Of a DNA stretch of 64,000 nucleotides, positions 18,068 to 32,200 are shown piece after piece. The notes beneath the pieces were generated by a model, which did not search any database, was not told the DNA's origin, and saw only the letters and a list, made by a program, of their open reading frames with translations. This stretch comes from Diploscapter coronatus (lineage: Eukaryota > Nematoda > Chromadorea > Rhabditida > Rhabditidae): positions 60,349,201 to 60,413,200 of the forward strand of contig OZ038422.1 of assembly GCA_964036155.1 (NCBI GenBank). Direction: 5' to 3'. The stretch's first letter is position 1, and every line of letters begins with the position of its first letter. The translations under genes and the position numbers were made by a program.

Positions 18068-19318
18068 ATGGTTGCCTAGCTGGGAGTTAATATAGATGTC
18101 CAACTAGTTTTTTTTTTTTATATTAAAGTTGTACTGATTTAGGAAATAAATAAATGCTACATTCATACGCAAATAAATTTCAAAAATCAATAATCATTTG
18201 GAGCAAGAAAGCAAGCTTTTACATTGAAAGAGAATTGATAAGAGAAGTGACATCGAATATTTCGCGAGAAAATCTTATCACCAGATTTGGAAGTTTTCGG
18301 TCCGATATAAGATTCTTCACACTATCCAATGTTCTCTTATTCATTCTTCTCTCAAATCTGATGTTCAAATCGGAATATGATAATTTGAGGAGAAATGAAT
18401 GTTGAAAAGGCAAGCAGAATTTTTCTTCTTAAAATAATGATTTAGAAGTGAATGTAGCCCTTTTAGATGAAATTCCGTATCGGGAATATGTTAATTGAAG
18501 CTAAAAATAAGTGAAAAAGAAGAAGAAGAATGATCATTTATAGAAGACGAGAAGTGAGAACTGAATGAAAAGGATAAAGAATTTGACAAATGGTTTCTTA
18601 GGTCACTTACTCGGTATTTTCCTATATTTTCATGCACTATTTCTCTCTTCATTGATTAGGTAGATGATACTTGGAGGTGTTCGTGATATTTTCAAAAAGC
18701 TTTTGGGTTAAAATTGTCTTCACATTTATGATCTTAGTTTGTCTAGTAAGTGTGAATGAAGTAGAATTGAACGGGATCTGGATTGGAAAAAAATAAAAGA
18801 TATTTCAACAGTTTCAAATTGTCTTGATTTTGATCTTACGATTTCTAATATTCCAAATTTTTGAAAAATATTTATTTTCTAAGTCACTCCAATGACGTGT
18901 ACGATCTGTGAATATGATCTTTGCCTAAATTCATCGAAAAATTTGAGTAAATAGAAACATTTTAGGTAAAAATACGTGCTCTTTGAAAATCAGAGAAATA
19001 GTGTAAAAATGAGAGTAATGTTTTCCCTCTCACTTCTCCATACTATTTATCTTCACTGACTTGTATCTAAGAGTTACCAAGTCGAACTTCGCCAAAACTA
19101 CCTCGCCTATTTGCCTGAACTCATTTTGATATTAGGTAAACACTTTTCTATCATGACTTACAAATTTCCCCAACTTTCATCATAAACTACAGTAGTATCT
19201 TCTCTTCTTCAGATCTCTCAAAATAACATAATATTTACTATTTGCCAAGGGTTTAGGTCCGTGAAAGTTCGTTTTAGATGATCATCGTTTTTCCTGAGTT
19301 TTTCAAATAATAAACCCC

Positions 19319-19326
19319 TATAAAAG
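19319..19326 (+). promoter_or_regulatory. TATA box of the secreted peptide gene
   Basis: TATAAAAG in a C-rich setting (CCCCTATAAAAGCCCC), 49 bases before the ATG at 19375. This leaves room for a short 5' leader. Confidence 0.6.
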
Positions 19327-19374
19327 CCCCTGGACTTTAAAAAATCAAATTTTCCGGAGAAATCTTCTAAATTC

Positions 19375-20050
19375 ATGATGAAGTTCATTCTGGCTATTTT
19401 CGCCTTATTCTTGGCTGCCTTTGAACTAACCTCAGCCCATCTTAGAATGGACCCAATGAGACCGCTAATTAGGGTAATCAACAAGTTAATTATTCGTAAT
19501 TGTAGCTCAAATCTTTCTACTGAAAATTAGTCTCGAAATATTCCTCCGATTTTAGACCCTTTCTGAAACCTATCCAAAAATTCAATTTTAGAACCCTCGT
19601 GGAATGTATTCGAATGAACTGTACGACAATAGCCGCGATATGGATGATTATTACCGGATGCAGGTAGAGTTACCATTTTTGAATTGCTAATTTTTTTGGT
19701 AAAGCTACCATTGTTAACCAAAGTCCAAATATTTGGTAACTTGGAAAATCCGCAACTTCGGAACTTGTGAAATAGTATGAGAAAAAAGGAGCATTTTCTT
19801 ACCTTCTATCCTCTCTTAACCTTGTATACCATTTCGCCAAGTTGCAAAGTAGCAAAGTTGTGAATTTTTAAAATACTTTAATATTTTCCAGAACGGCCAA
19901 AATCCTTCGATCCTACCACTGCCGCTAAATGGTAACCGCAACCCGAATATGCCCATCAATCGACCCACTAATGGTAACGGTCAGATGAACATTCTGCCAT
20001 ACACCTCTCGGCCGATGACCCAAGTCCAGAACCAAGTGGGACGGAAATAA
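19375..20050 (+). CDS. Small secreted peptide precursor, 109 aa, unknown family
   Basis: Three exons, 19375-19473, 19592-19663 and 19892-20050, all in phase 0, stop TAA 20048-20050. Two adjacent ATGs start it. The N-terminus is a clear signal peptide (FILAIFALFLAAF), with likely cleavage after TSA. The mature part (~88 residues) has no cysteines and is rich in Asn, Pro, Met, Gln and Arg, with an acidic NELYDNSRDMDDYY stretch and LPLPLNGNRNPNMPINRP. It ends QVGRK: Gly followed by two basic residues at a C-terminus is the usual amidation/processing signal of neuropeptides. I recognise no family. Secreted peptide, neuropeptide precursor and cuticle or antimicrobial peptide are all possible. It converges on the transporter gene, whose stop lies ~220 bases downstream on the other strand. 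Confidence 0.75.
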
Positions 20051-20095
20051 AATCTCAAGTTTATTTATTGAAATGTTAAAAATTGAATATTCAAT

Positions 20096-20101
20096 AATAA
20101 A
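20096..20101 (+). terminator. Poly(A) signal of the peptide gene
   Basis: AATAAA, 46 bases after the stop codon, followed by a short stretch before the convergent transporter 3' end. Confidence 0.65.
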
Positions 20102-20272
20102 TGCTGAAAACCCGTGAAACTTACAACAAAAAGTGATTTTGGAATTTTACAACTTTAAAAATGAACAAAGCAATAATTAAGTAAGAAATAGTCGAAGTGA
20201 AAAGTTTAATTATGCTAACTAACGAATTAAAGATTGATAATTAAGGCAATTAACTAATTTTTATTTACACAA

Positions 20273-23200
20273 TTAAAATACTCTCGAATAAATCATTGAT
20301 CCGATGAAAACAAAGACGGTTCCGCAGATATGGAAGACGTTGAAAGGGTTGCCGAACACGATGAACGAGATGAACAAAGACAGGAATTTTCTGAAGTTAA
20401 ACTATTTCTATTTATTTTCTTATTTTTTGGTTTCTTTTCTAAAGTTAAAATCACGCTTAACCAGGTTTGGAATTTGTTAATGATATCCCAGATGTTCATC
20501 AAGAAATAAAATCGACAAGATTGTTTTACCTCAAGGATATGACCATAGTCACACTCAGCGACGAAGTCACTGCGGTTAGACGATAGACGTTGTTCACGCA
20601 AATATATCTGGAATTCCATAATTTTAGAAATTATTATAGATTGCCTAACAATTCAATTACGTTTCGAAAGTGGTTGAATTCAAATTGTAATTTTCAATAA
20701 TAATTGACGGAGAGCGTATATTCTGATAATCGAATCTCAAAAAATGTTTAGGTAAGTTTCAAACAATCATGAAATTGTTTCTAAAAATTCCACTATCAAT
20801 AATTTGGTCTCTGATGGAGCGTCATAAAATCAATAAATTATCCAGAAATGGCCTACTGTAAAATGCAAATAAGCAGGATTGCGGCCCAGGCCTCTCGAAC
20901 GGGGAGGGTGTTTTCAGCGATTTTCAAATATGGGGATGAATTCGCCCGTCCGATGGATTCCTCGAGTCCTCTGGCCAGAAACGCAAATGCGGGCAGTGAA
21001 AGGAAGTGCTGAAATTTGAATAAATCAATCAAATTATTCTAGCTAGAAACTGCTGTAGGTAGGTTTTACATAAAAATGATTTTTAAAAATCTATTTTGCT
21101 TTGTAATCATATAAAATAGTATTTTCAGTCAATTTTAAAAGTTAATGGATAATTCACTGATGAGTCTCTTCATAAATTACATATGCTTCAAAAATGTTTA
21201 AAATAAAGTCGTAAAAGTTAGAACTAGTATTGTTTGATTTTTCGCTGATCTTATAAAAACCCTTTTAAAATTCCAAAAATAGCACTTTTGTTAATTTATC
21301 TCCCATTTTCTCAAAAAATGTCGAAAATTCAAACAGGCGTTCATTTGAATTTTATAAAGTTTAGACTTGTCCAATTTCTTCCAAGAATTAAAATTTAACT
21401 TACCACGAAAAACATAGCTTCATCGTTTCTTCTACCGTACTTTGCATAGATATCCTCTTGAAGAATTCCCAAATATGCGCTCAGAAACAGGGCTACGGTA
21501 AGCAGAGTGACTCCTAAAAATTTTTAATTTTCATCTTTTTTTTTTTTTTTAAATTTCTTATTCTTCAGCTTTGATTATGATAAATTCAAATAATCATGAT
21601 ATTCCCGCAATTTAGCATTTTTCTTCGTATCTCATAGCATTCGGATATGTAAAAAATCAGCGTTCGCTAGTATAGACAATTTATAACAAGTTACTTTCAG
21701 ATTTTTATCGAAGTTGGAAAAGTTTTATATTTGCAACAAAATATTACAACGGTACGGGTCTTTGTCGTATTTTCCCAGTCTTTTTTACGTTGAACAATCT
21801 TGAGACCCTAACAATATTACACAATATTACGCAGATTCATTATATCATACTTCTATGCTGTCTTAGTTTAGCTCACCATTATCCTATTTCTTCTTTGAAA
21901 CTATTCAAAATTCTACCTCTAATCAAAAACCCCATAAAATTTGGTCGTTGGAAAGGTATCTTTTATTACCATTCGTTAAAATGAGAGTTTACTCGAACCA
22001 AAAGACACCATTGAAAGTTCCATAAAATAGTTTATGACCATATTTTAGTCAACCAAAAACAAATCAATATTTTCGTTTACCTTTCGAGCTTCAATCCTGT
22101 TTCTAAAGCTCTCCGTCTCTAAAAATTCCTTGCTATTTCCACCTATCCATATTGCAATTATTCGAGTCAGCTCTAATTGTTTTCCATAGACTGTTTTCCT
22201 ATTTTCGGTCTCTCTAACCTGTGCATATCCCATCATTTTACATTTTTCCCTAGCATATAGAAATTCTACGCTATCTCTCCATGTTCATTTGCTAAACTCA
22301 AATTTTATACCCTACACATTCTCTTTCCTTCTCACATTATAGGGATTTGTAATTCATAGTACATTACGCAATCCTTGAATTATCGTAAAATTTCGATCTT
22401 CCACAAATTCGTGGAAAATGAAAATCCATTTTTGCTAATATTCTATGAAACGTGAAATAACTTCTCTCCGGGAATAATAGGTTTTCATTTGGCAGCTTAA
22501 AAGTGATCTTCATTGTCTAGACTGTCAATTCAAAATGTGTACTCCAGGAAAAAAAACACTTATCATTTGGCACCTCAGTTTTAGCGCTTTATTTCAATTG
22601 ATAATCAAGGGAGAACTACTGATAAGGGAAACCCATGGTCAGACAGACCGAATTTAATTTTCCATTTCCAATTCCTAACCTAACCTTTTATTAGTGGTAT
22701 TCTCTCAAAAATAAAAAGAATTATAATCAATTATTAATTGGCTCCAGGTGTTTTAACAAGTTATTAGTTGTCTAGCGCAATAAAATTAAATATAGCTTTC
22801 ATATATTCTGCGCTATTGTGTAACGTTACAACTTTTATCGATCCAATTGTTACCAGCCTTATGGAAAATGGAAATAAATCACTACGTTATTAATAGACTT
22901 TTTTCGGTTTACTAATTTTTTAACGAAATAATTTATCACTTTACATTTCCGTTCAATATCTATGTTAAACCATATTTCTCGAAAACCTTGATAATATATC
23001 AAAATCCATTTTCTAGTGTAAAAGTATGAGCACAAACCAGGTCGATTTAATTTATCGATAAGCCTTGGATCAAGCCTTTGATCGGGAAGTTTTATACTTT
23101 TTATCGCAGACATTTTTCTCATTCTCTCAGAGGCAAATTTGATACTTGCGGGGAAAAAGGGTTCAGCATGAAAAAGTGAACAGGTAGAAGAAGACTCGCG

Positions 23201-26200
23201 TCAAAGCTTCTTAAATAGTGAAATGCAAAAACGATAAAAATCGATTTTCGACGAAAGTACAAAATGTTTTATTTTTAAAAAAATAAATGCTAAAATGTTG
23301 ATTTCCCGTTATCTTCCTGTCATGATCGAAGTGCTAACACGCTCGATCCAGTGATTTAAGGCTTATTCAATTGTTGAGAATACGAAATAATGAGCACAAG
23401 AAACTTGGGAAGAAGAAGCGTAATAGAAAATGATCGGCTTTTATAGTGGGAGAAGATCGCTTGTTATTTCGTTTACATATGATAATTGGATTCATTCCAT
23501 TGGGACCAGATTTCTTTCCTTGAGTTATGGAAAGTGGGTTAACAGTGAAATTCAATTTCATGGAATAAGGGTAAACCGTCTTGATTGATTGAATAGGTTA
23601 CCCGCATAGTGTAAATACTAATTTTGGTTGCACCATAATTGCAACACGTTTCTTATTTTTACAATTTACTTATAATTGTAATCTTTTTTTAATAATCCAG
23701 AAAATGGTCGATTCAAAAGAAACCGAATCAAACATGGCACTATGACGTCATAGATATAGTCCAAAATATCTTAATCTTTAACCTAGTTCCTTAACATTTT
23801 ATTAGCAGCCAAAATTAGCTTTTCCATATTTAAACCTCAAACTTCAATTAAAAAATTACCCTTTTCCCTCATATGAAAGCCTAATTGAACTCGCAAGATA
23901 GTGGGAGGTTCAGAGAAAGAAACAACAGATCGATTCGCCTCGCCTCTATCGGAACAAAATCAGAGGCCCAGCTTCTCTCTGGCCGACAACTTCACGACTG
24001 GCAATGGCGAGGGAGTAAAAATCGGAGAGAGCGCAGAGATATCGAGAATCCGATAAGTCCCGCCTACTTTCCGTGAGGGGGCGGTACCTATAAAAGCCGG
24101 AAGGTAACGCCCATTTTTAATCTGATCAAATTTCAACTTGGGTAGCTGCGTGACCTTCAATTTTATTTCTATTTTTAGAAAAAAAATCGATAATTAGGCG
24201 GGGCTTAGGGCAAGAGCAAAGTTAGTTTTTCTTTGGATTTTATGAGAAAAAATTAATAGACCAACATATAGCCATAATATTAGTTTAATTTTTTTATCAA
24301 ATAAGTATTTTCCTCCAAAACAATCCATGAAAGTAATGACTAACCAAAACAGGGCCAAACATATGCCCTCCATATTTCGATTTCCAATTTTCACGCAGAC
24401 TGATTATTCAAATGAGTCCTGTGCCTCCGCAGGCACTGTAAAGTTAATCCCCTTGTGACGGATCATCAAAGCAGTTTTCGACACGTCACTTTAACACCAG
24501 ACGGTCACTTTTTAACAATGCCGATAGATCTCGATGGGGTGCCGCCAAGTGGCTAATATCCTACAATCCGTTAATAAACTGATTGAATCTAAGCCGACCC
24601 TTATTCTTAAGAGTTTATCAATTTCTAAAAAAGAATACCATCAAGTTAGCGAATAGAATTTTATGTAAAATAAAAATATCATTTTCTATCTGACTTTCTC
24701 ATACAACTCCTTATCTTGATTAAACCTTTTCCCACCTTGCTAAACGTTATAATTTGCTCAATTCCACATTATCACCTTTTCCCTAACCTACAATTTTCTA
24801 GCTATTTCCATCATCAATTAAAATGCAGCTTTTCATCGAAGAACTAGCATAGATTGACAATTACTCGTTTCTGAAAATGAACATATTGCTCATAAATTGG
24901 AAAATGAGCATATGATCTAGAAACCAAGTCTATTTTCTTGCCTCATAGAACTACTATCTAGTCGCGAGCTTAATGATAAATTGATTTTCGCGTTTAATCT
25001 TGAGAAATTTCACTTCAACTATAAGTTTCCAAAATCATATATTTCTACTGAACTAGCCTAACTTCATATTATTAACAGTAAGAAACTACCAAGTTTACAT
25101 TCTCAAGAGGTATTCTAGTTTGACACTCATTAACCAATATTATATGTTACGATTGTCTCGAGCATCGAATTACCAACAACTTTGGCCGTATAGTGACCAC
25201 CATATGTAAACTATCCTAGTCATCATATTGAAATATTTCTCCGAAAACTAGTCCATTTTTCCTGATATTAGTCAGCACATCACAGCAGTGCTCACTATTT
25301 TTTCTCATATTTTTAATCATTTCCTCCCATTTCCCTTCCTGCTATTCTCGTAACTCTATCTTTGTAGCAAACGCTAGCATTCAATTTATCACTACTTAGC
25401 ATTAGGTTTGAATAACATTAGCCAAGCTTTGCAAAAACAGTTTTACCTAGTCAAGAAACAAATCACAAAACCAACCTATACTTTCTTCCTATCAACAAAT
25501 TTTCGTGCCGAAATCTTGGTCCATCTTATACATCAGCTTGTAATTTAGTTTCATATTTCTATCCAATTTTTCACCCTTTCCACTATCTTTTTTTCTTTTG
25601 GTTATTTCCAGTTTTCCTCTTTTTACGTTCACTATTGATCTTTCTGGCATTCTACTCTTCCATTCCATTCCCCAGACATTTGTTCGACCTTATCTCTTCA
25701 TTTCTCCCCTCCCTTCCAAATCTATTATAATCGCACGAACCTTGCAAAGTTCATTTTATTTAGTTTTGCTTTTTTATCAAAAATATCTCATCTGCAGTTC
25801 GTTTTTCTTTCTAGTTTCAGAAAATCATACCGAAAAAATAGCATCATAAAAATAGAATTTTTAAATAACATCTAAGAAATAAGGAAATACCCCCACCTTT
25901 GCATACTACTTCTTATCGTTGTGAAATTTAGTTATCAATCAAGTATCACTCTATTTTACCCCGATCTGTTCTATGTTGCAAGTATTTGCCGTTCGCCTTC
26001 TCTAACTCACAGACCCCGCCCCACAAAGAGAAGAGACCCTTGTGTCTGGCAATTCAATGCCTCGTAGTTACGTCAAAAGAACTCGATCCAAGAACCGTTT
26101 CTAACTTCTCGACTTTCGAAATGAGCTTTGAATTTTTCCAATGAGACAAAGTTGTAAAGCTGGCTTCTGAATCAAGATATCTTGATACGGTATTTGTCCT

Positions 26201-29200
26201 TTAACGAGAATCTGAATCAACAACTTTTTCTCGATAGGAGAAAAATGAACCACCAATCTGCAGACCCGATCGATCAATACATCCACCAATCTTCATCTCT
26301 GATGCGATTTTTCCCTATTTTCCACTATCTCCTTATCAAGTTTCTTTCCTAGGCTATACGCATCCATTTGTCATGATTTGCCTTTCCGAACAAAAAAATC
26401 ACTAAATGATCCTTTTTAACTTAGAAACCTAATGAAAGGGCTCCATAAGAAAAAGCATAGGTGTCGTAGACTTTCTATTCAAATTTTCTCGATCAAAATC
26501 CGGAAAATTCTAGACTTTTTTCATATCAAATTTCGATTTTATGGTTTATTCTCTTGTGCGTGTTTCTTTTATTTTGTAAACTACTATTGGGCAGAACTCG
26601 TATTTTTTATTAGAGAAGGTCACTCATATCAGAGGAAACTATAAACAAAAAATAAGGGCAATGCTGATTTTCTGAGTAAATGTATGTGGTGCTTTGTTTT
26701 ACCCTCAAAATATTCGCCTTTTCATTATTTTATGGAAAATTGTTGTAAACAAGTGCTTTTTTCTTTCAAAAAGTTTTACGAAACTCGCTATTTGATATTA
26801 TTCCAAAGCGCATATTTCCAAATGGCTCATATAGTTTCTCAAAACACTGAAAACGTTCAATCATCATCTAAAACAAAAATTCTAAGGGTCGATTTTTCGT
26901 CTTTAAGAGAAAATTTGCCCTAATGTGGGCAGAATCTTGTACACATGTTACAACGGGATCGTCCAGGAAACCATCAATTTTATGCATCCGCAAAATTTGA
27001 ATTACGTCATATCCTAAATTTAGAGGACGCAAATACTCAAATTTGAAAATCACCTGCGCTCTCTACCTAATTACACATTTTGTCCTTTAAAAATCGGCGA
27101 ATTTTGATTCCTAAATCTTGGGAATTTTTGCAATTCATGTGTTTTATTGTTTTCAACAATTGAAAAATTATAAAAAAAAAAAAACCTATTCTAAAGTTTC
27201 ATGACAATTTTTTCAATGGTTCATTCATTTACCACTTCGTATTTATACGATTTTTCAACAATGTTCACCAATCAATGTTTATATCTATTTCTTTTCCCAA
27301 TGCTATCTCACTCGATGTTGACCTCAGCATAAAGCTCTGCCATCAAAGAAAACGCCTTTTGATTTATTCCAACTCTACAAAGGATAAAAAGCTTACTTTA
27401 TCTCGCAATTTTTCTTACATTATTTCTCAAAAAATATTGGACATATGGTCCTCAAAAGTTGTAATATTCCATCCAAATCTATTACAGCTCTATTGAATTG
27501 ACTGGAATAACTTTTCAAATCTCAGATATGCAAAATTTTCCTACCATGGAATAACAAATCAGAATTCTAAACACAAAATTAGCCGGTTTTTCGATATATC
27601 CTGCCCTATCCTAAAAATTCTCGACGAATAAAATCTTCCATGAGAAATGCATCTCTAATAACCGGGAATAGACGTTCATTTCTTAGAGAAAGTGCATCTT
27701 GCTTTTCTTGTCCCAACCCTCTCAAATTTTACGCTCTTTCCGAATTAAAATCATCACCTAAATCTCATCCTATCTCCCGAATCACGACATTTTCACTTTT
27801 CGAATTCCTCTCATTATCTTTTTCCCTTGATAAGAAATGCTATTTTCTTCTGGAAGAAAAATCTTGTATCTAATTTCTTTTAAAAGATATGATATTTCTT
27901 CGATGTTGAAGACCAACCTATTTGCTAGAGGCTCACTCTATTCCTTTACTCATTCAATTCAAAATTCACCTGCTTTCTCTAATCTCTTAACTTTCTCCCC
28001 ACTCTCTCTCATCTTCTTGCCAGTGCTGCCTAATGAACACGGCTTATTCCGTCTACATCTTTCGCTTTCTTTATTTATATTGTTCTCTTTCTTCAAGCAC
28101 TGACTACTGGTCATTTGTTATCCCTTCTCCCCCGGCCAGTCAACCTCATCCCTTGTCTCTGTCTTGGATGGCTGATTCTAATTTTCGTCTATCAATTCTT
28201 TCAAAATTGTCTATTTTCCTTGTTGTGCTAGACAATCAATAATTGCCAATAGCTTGTGGCTGGCGGCACCTCTCGGCAAGCACAACAAAATCCGTCTAGT
28301 ATCTCTTCTAGCCGCTTACTAGTTTCATAGCAATGCTACAAAACATTCTTGTTACTGGCACCTAGCCACTTTTCCTCTATTCTCGATTGGTCATTCATCT
28401 TTCCGGCGGTTTCTCCCAAAAGCAAGAATTGATTGGAAATGTTTTCTAAACAAAAATTGGCAACATCGAAAAAAGCCAAGCAAACTATGAAAGAAATAGC
28501 AAAAATCATTCCTCTTCCCTAGACAGTTTCCTTTCCAACATATCGGTTTCTAATCTAGACATTCTGAAAAAATTCGAACGTTTCTATCCGCATTTTCTCC
28601 TACAAAGAAGAATGCTTCAATAAAACTTGAGAAGTTTCAGATCAAATCTATAAACAACGAACAACAATTTTGCCGAATTGTGATCATGTCCGCACACCAG
28701 CAACCGTGTGCGTCTACCTCGACATCTGGCCAACACGTGAAGACCACAATGTAAGAATTCGGACACTAGATAACTAATGTTTACAAATTCTTTTGAAATT
28801 GAACGACATCATACTTTCTGGTAAATTTTTAAATAAAAATCCATGGCATCACAGAAAAGTCATAAAAATGTTGGATTTCTATCTATCAATTCTAATCATA
28901 TGACATCGTGGTCAGGGCTGGACAGAAATGAAAATTTCGATAATTCGGAAACGGAATTTCGTCCAGCCTCGATTGTGATATATCCAGTTCCTAATGAAAA
29001 GTCCAAGAAAAGATCCATCAAATTTTTAGAACGGTCAAAACCGAGAAGTGCGAAAACACCATGACTGCGCCGCTTCCAGCGAATGTCTATCCTTCCCAGC
29101 CCAGTTCAATTCATTCGATCCAGTCTTCGTCGAGCGGTTCAACCAGATTCCGTCAACCAAACGGTATTGATTATTTTTTAAGCAAATTCATTCGATGACT

Positions 29201-32200
29201 TTTGGCAACTCACCAATCATCTACTTGGAAAGATCAATAACTCGAAAAAGAGGTTATTTTGAAAAATGGGTAATTTCCAAATGAGTGACATTTCAACAGG
29301 CCGCGTTCAATTTCATTTCAATATTTATGATCGCCATGGTTAGTGATCGAAAACTCCGCCTCCTTGCATTTTTTGCCTTCATTCAAAAAAGTGGTCATTT
29401 GAAACTCCAAAAATGAGTTTTATTTTTTCTCAGTGAATTTTTTGTTACACGCGTATTTGATTATTTCGAGTAGGGAATTCCCGAAAATGATAGATTTCTG
29501 CAAAACTATTTGCGGTCCCTAGAGAAAGCGCGCCTTATGAATGAAATTAACAACGATGACATAGTTCAAGTGATTCAAAATATTCATATCACTTCCAAAT
29601 CTTACTTCTAAATTCAAATTTCTATTTTAGGATCGTCAAATATGTCATCGGCTAGTCCGAATGACGCCGAACTTTTGGTCACTCACCCAGACGATGAACT
29701 AGCCTTGGCCGGTGCCGTCGCTGAAAATGACCGCCGTCGCAGACGTCCACCCGCTAGCAACAGCAGAGAACTGCCGCCGCCAGGGAAGCCACTCCGTATC
29801 TCCAGGGAAAATGTCGAGGTAAGCAAGTTTTGGTCGGACACAAAATCATACCGATTTCAGAAATTCGGCAATCTCATCGGGCTGTCAGAAAAACTCGTCA
29901 AATTGCCCGAAGATGTCGAAGAGTTCGACCGGTTGATTAAAGAAATGAAGAAGAAGCTGGTAAGGATTTTTTTCTATACCGATAAAATTTTCGAGCAATT
30001 TCTAACAGGGACGTCGTGGTTTCCCACGACCATGATTTGTCATTTGGATCAGGGTTGTAGAAAAATTAAATTTTTGATTTGCGCTTAACACAGTATTCAT
30101 CGAGATTTGCGTGTGCATTTTGAAAGTTATTCCGAAAAGTGAGTTTTGCGTTAGCGTTAGTTAACAAAGCGTTAATCTTTACACACACCTGATTTGGATC
30201 ATAGTCCAACGCTTACATCTTTATCTGGTTGTCTGACTCCAACTCTTTTATCTACTTTTCATCTTCCCTCATCTCTACAGCTTGACTCTTGAGATCAACT
30301 TTTCTCATTATCTTCGCCGGGAATCATCAGGGTTTCTACCATTCCAGCTTATTCTTAGACTAGACTGTTTGTAGTGTCTTTGGTAAACACATTTTTTTCT
30401 TATTAATCAGACGTTGTCACTTGCCCGTTGAAAAACCTAATTGACCACTACAAGGGAATTCTGAATGACTAGCGATTTCGATATCAATATTAAAATTTCA
30501 CTTTGACCGATAACTTTTGAACGAAATGCTAAATTTGCAGGACAAGGTCGACGAAGTGGAAAGAAAGAGCACTGAGAGTGACCTGAAGATGGCTGAAGTG
30601 AAAGAGGAACTGGTCGAAATGAGGAGGATCCTCGAAAACGCTCAGCGGCAGAATGAGCAGAGGAACAAGGAAATCGAAGAAGCTGCCGACAAACGGATCC
30701 GCGATGCAAGTCTTTTCTTATTTTCATCCCGTCAGGAATGATAAAACTCTCAAGCCTACTCTTAGGTCCCGCAAACACAATATACGCTAATTTTTCTTGT
30801 CCATTTGAAATTGAAATTTCGAAAAATATAAAGGAGATTTTCGTTTTCTTGGTATAAGTTTTGAGACTACAGGCACAGTCAAGCACAGATCACAAGCGAT
30901 GGAAAATGCCAAAGCGCAAGTGCTAGAGAAAAATGAGCGCATAACTTTGTCGCCCGCAGTGTCCGCGGCTAAAGAACGTTTTGCAATTTCGCAAACTAGC
31001 GGCACGTACCAAATAAGCAAAGAAAAAAATGAAGAGTGGATTTCTAACAATTCGAGCAGACAAAACAGTGCATGTAAATTTAAAAAGGCAAAATGCGTGT
31101 TCATATTTGGAGTTTTTATCTAATTTTATGAGTAAAAATGGGCACGGGAATTTTTTCAATGGTACAGACGTCTGGGTTACACCAATATATATTCGTAGAT
31201 ATGATTTTTACCACGAAAGAAGGCTAAAAATGTGTTTGCGGGACCTACCTACTGATCGAAAAATTAAAAATAATCCATTTTTGAATGACTTATTCTTCAT
31301 TCAACTGAACGAAGAATATTAATTCTAATTCCTCAAAAATCCACCCTTATCGACAAAGACTCGCTTATTCCTGCCTAAAATCAAGCTCGCCTTCTTGAAT
31401 CAATAATTTTAGGAGATGCGTGGAGTGAATGTGAGGATCGACCAGCAGAACAAGGTCATCATCCACCTGGTTAGTTGAACATTTTCACTTATCCAAATTC
31501 AAAAGGTAATTTTAGCAGGGAGACAATAGCCGCCTGCAGCAACAGGTCGAGAACCTCAAGTTCGAGCTGGCGTCGAAGAAGGACCAGGAAGCGGAGCTGA
31601 AGACGGTGCGAGAGGAGCTGGAAGCTCTGAAAGGCAGGATCGACATGCTCTTCGCCAGTCAGCCAGCGCAACCGACTCACCAACCCCAGTCTTCCCCTGC
31701 GCCGTCCACGTCAACAGCCGCCACCGAGAGTAAGCAGATTTTCAATTTCGCCTGCGCCTGAATTACTTTGTCGCAATTTTACGATAAGCTAAATTTTCAC
31801 TAATTGCTCAGCATTTTGCAAGTACTTTTTTTTTTTTTTAGAAAAATCCTAACTTTGACTTTGATTTCGAAAAGATCAAACTTCAAGGCTTTTCGAGGGG
31901 ATAAAGTTGTTTCGACTTCGAGGGAGAAATTTGTTCAGCCTTGACTTCGAATTCCAAATTTTAGAAATTTTTGACTTCGCGCAGCCTTGCTCCCAATCCA
32001 GAACAAGACTCATCTCCCCCTTGAAAATCCGAATCCCTGTGTCTCTTCTCAAAAATGAAAGGCAAATTTGCCCTAGATCTATAAAAAATAATATCTCGGA
32101 TTCAAATTTTAGGGCTCAACCCCATTCCTGAGTCGGGAATGACTGGTAAGGACAATATTCAAATGAAAATGGACATATCGTTAATTATAGAGAGCAGCGA

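Larger units (their letters stand above)
17005..19318. other. Intergenic region between the chimera and the peptide gene
   Basis: Apart from the hairpin and the tRNA-like segment listed separately, this 2.3-kb stretch has no reading frame with splice-site or family support. It should contain the promoter of the SNTX-like/Kelch gene (left side) and that of the peptide gene (right side). Confidence 0.5.
21514..28685. other. Left part of the giant intron, no genes seen
   Basis: Seven kilobases of AT-rich sequence. Apart from the dispersed repeat at 23710-24252 I see no exon with family or splice support. The many open frames here are short, cysteine-poor and shifted by T-runs. Pyrimidine-rich strings (25300-28100) give apparent Ser/Phe/Leu-rich frames that look like noise. 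Confidence 0.5.

Noticed and set aside
24100..24150. Resemblance of the repeat's reverse strand (ACCCAAGTTGA) to a nematode SL1 leader
   Set aside because: The match is too short, the leader start and the Sm site are not in the proper order, and no SL RNA fold is visible.
23960..24160. Minus-strand frame that recurs in the second copy of the dispersed repeat (37797-38117)
   Set aside because: The two copies keep the first ~30 residues but then shift frame, and substitutions do not favour synonymous sites by eye; a shared repeat explains it.
27600..28250. Overlapping open frames of 60-90 codons rich in Ser, Phe and Leu on the plus strand
   Set aside because: They come from pyrimidine-rich sequence, overlap in different frames, and have no splice sites, family match or consistent codon use.
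30437..31159. Several long minus-strand frames opposite nested gene 1 and its MITE
   Set aside because: They are shadows of the coiled-coil exon and of the MITE, without acceptors or conserved motifs.
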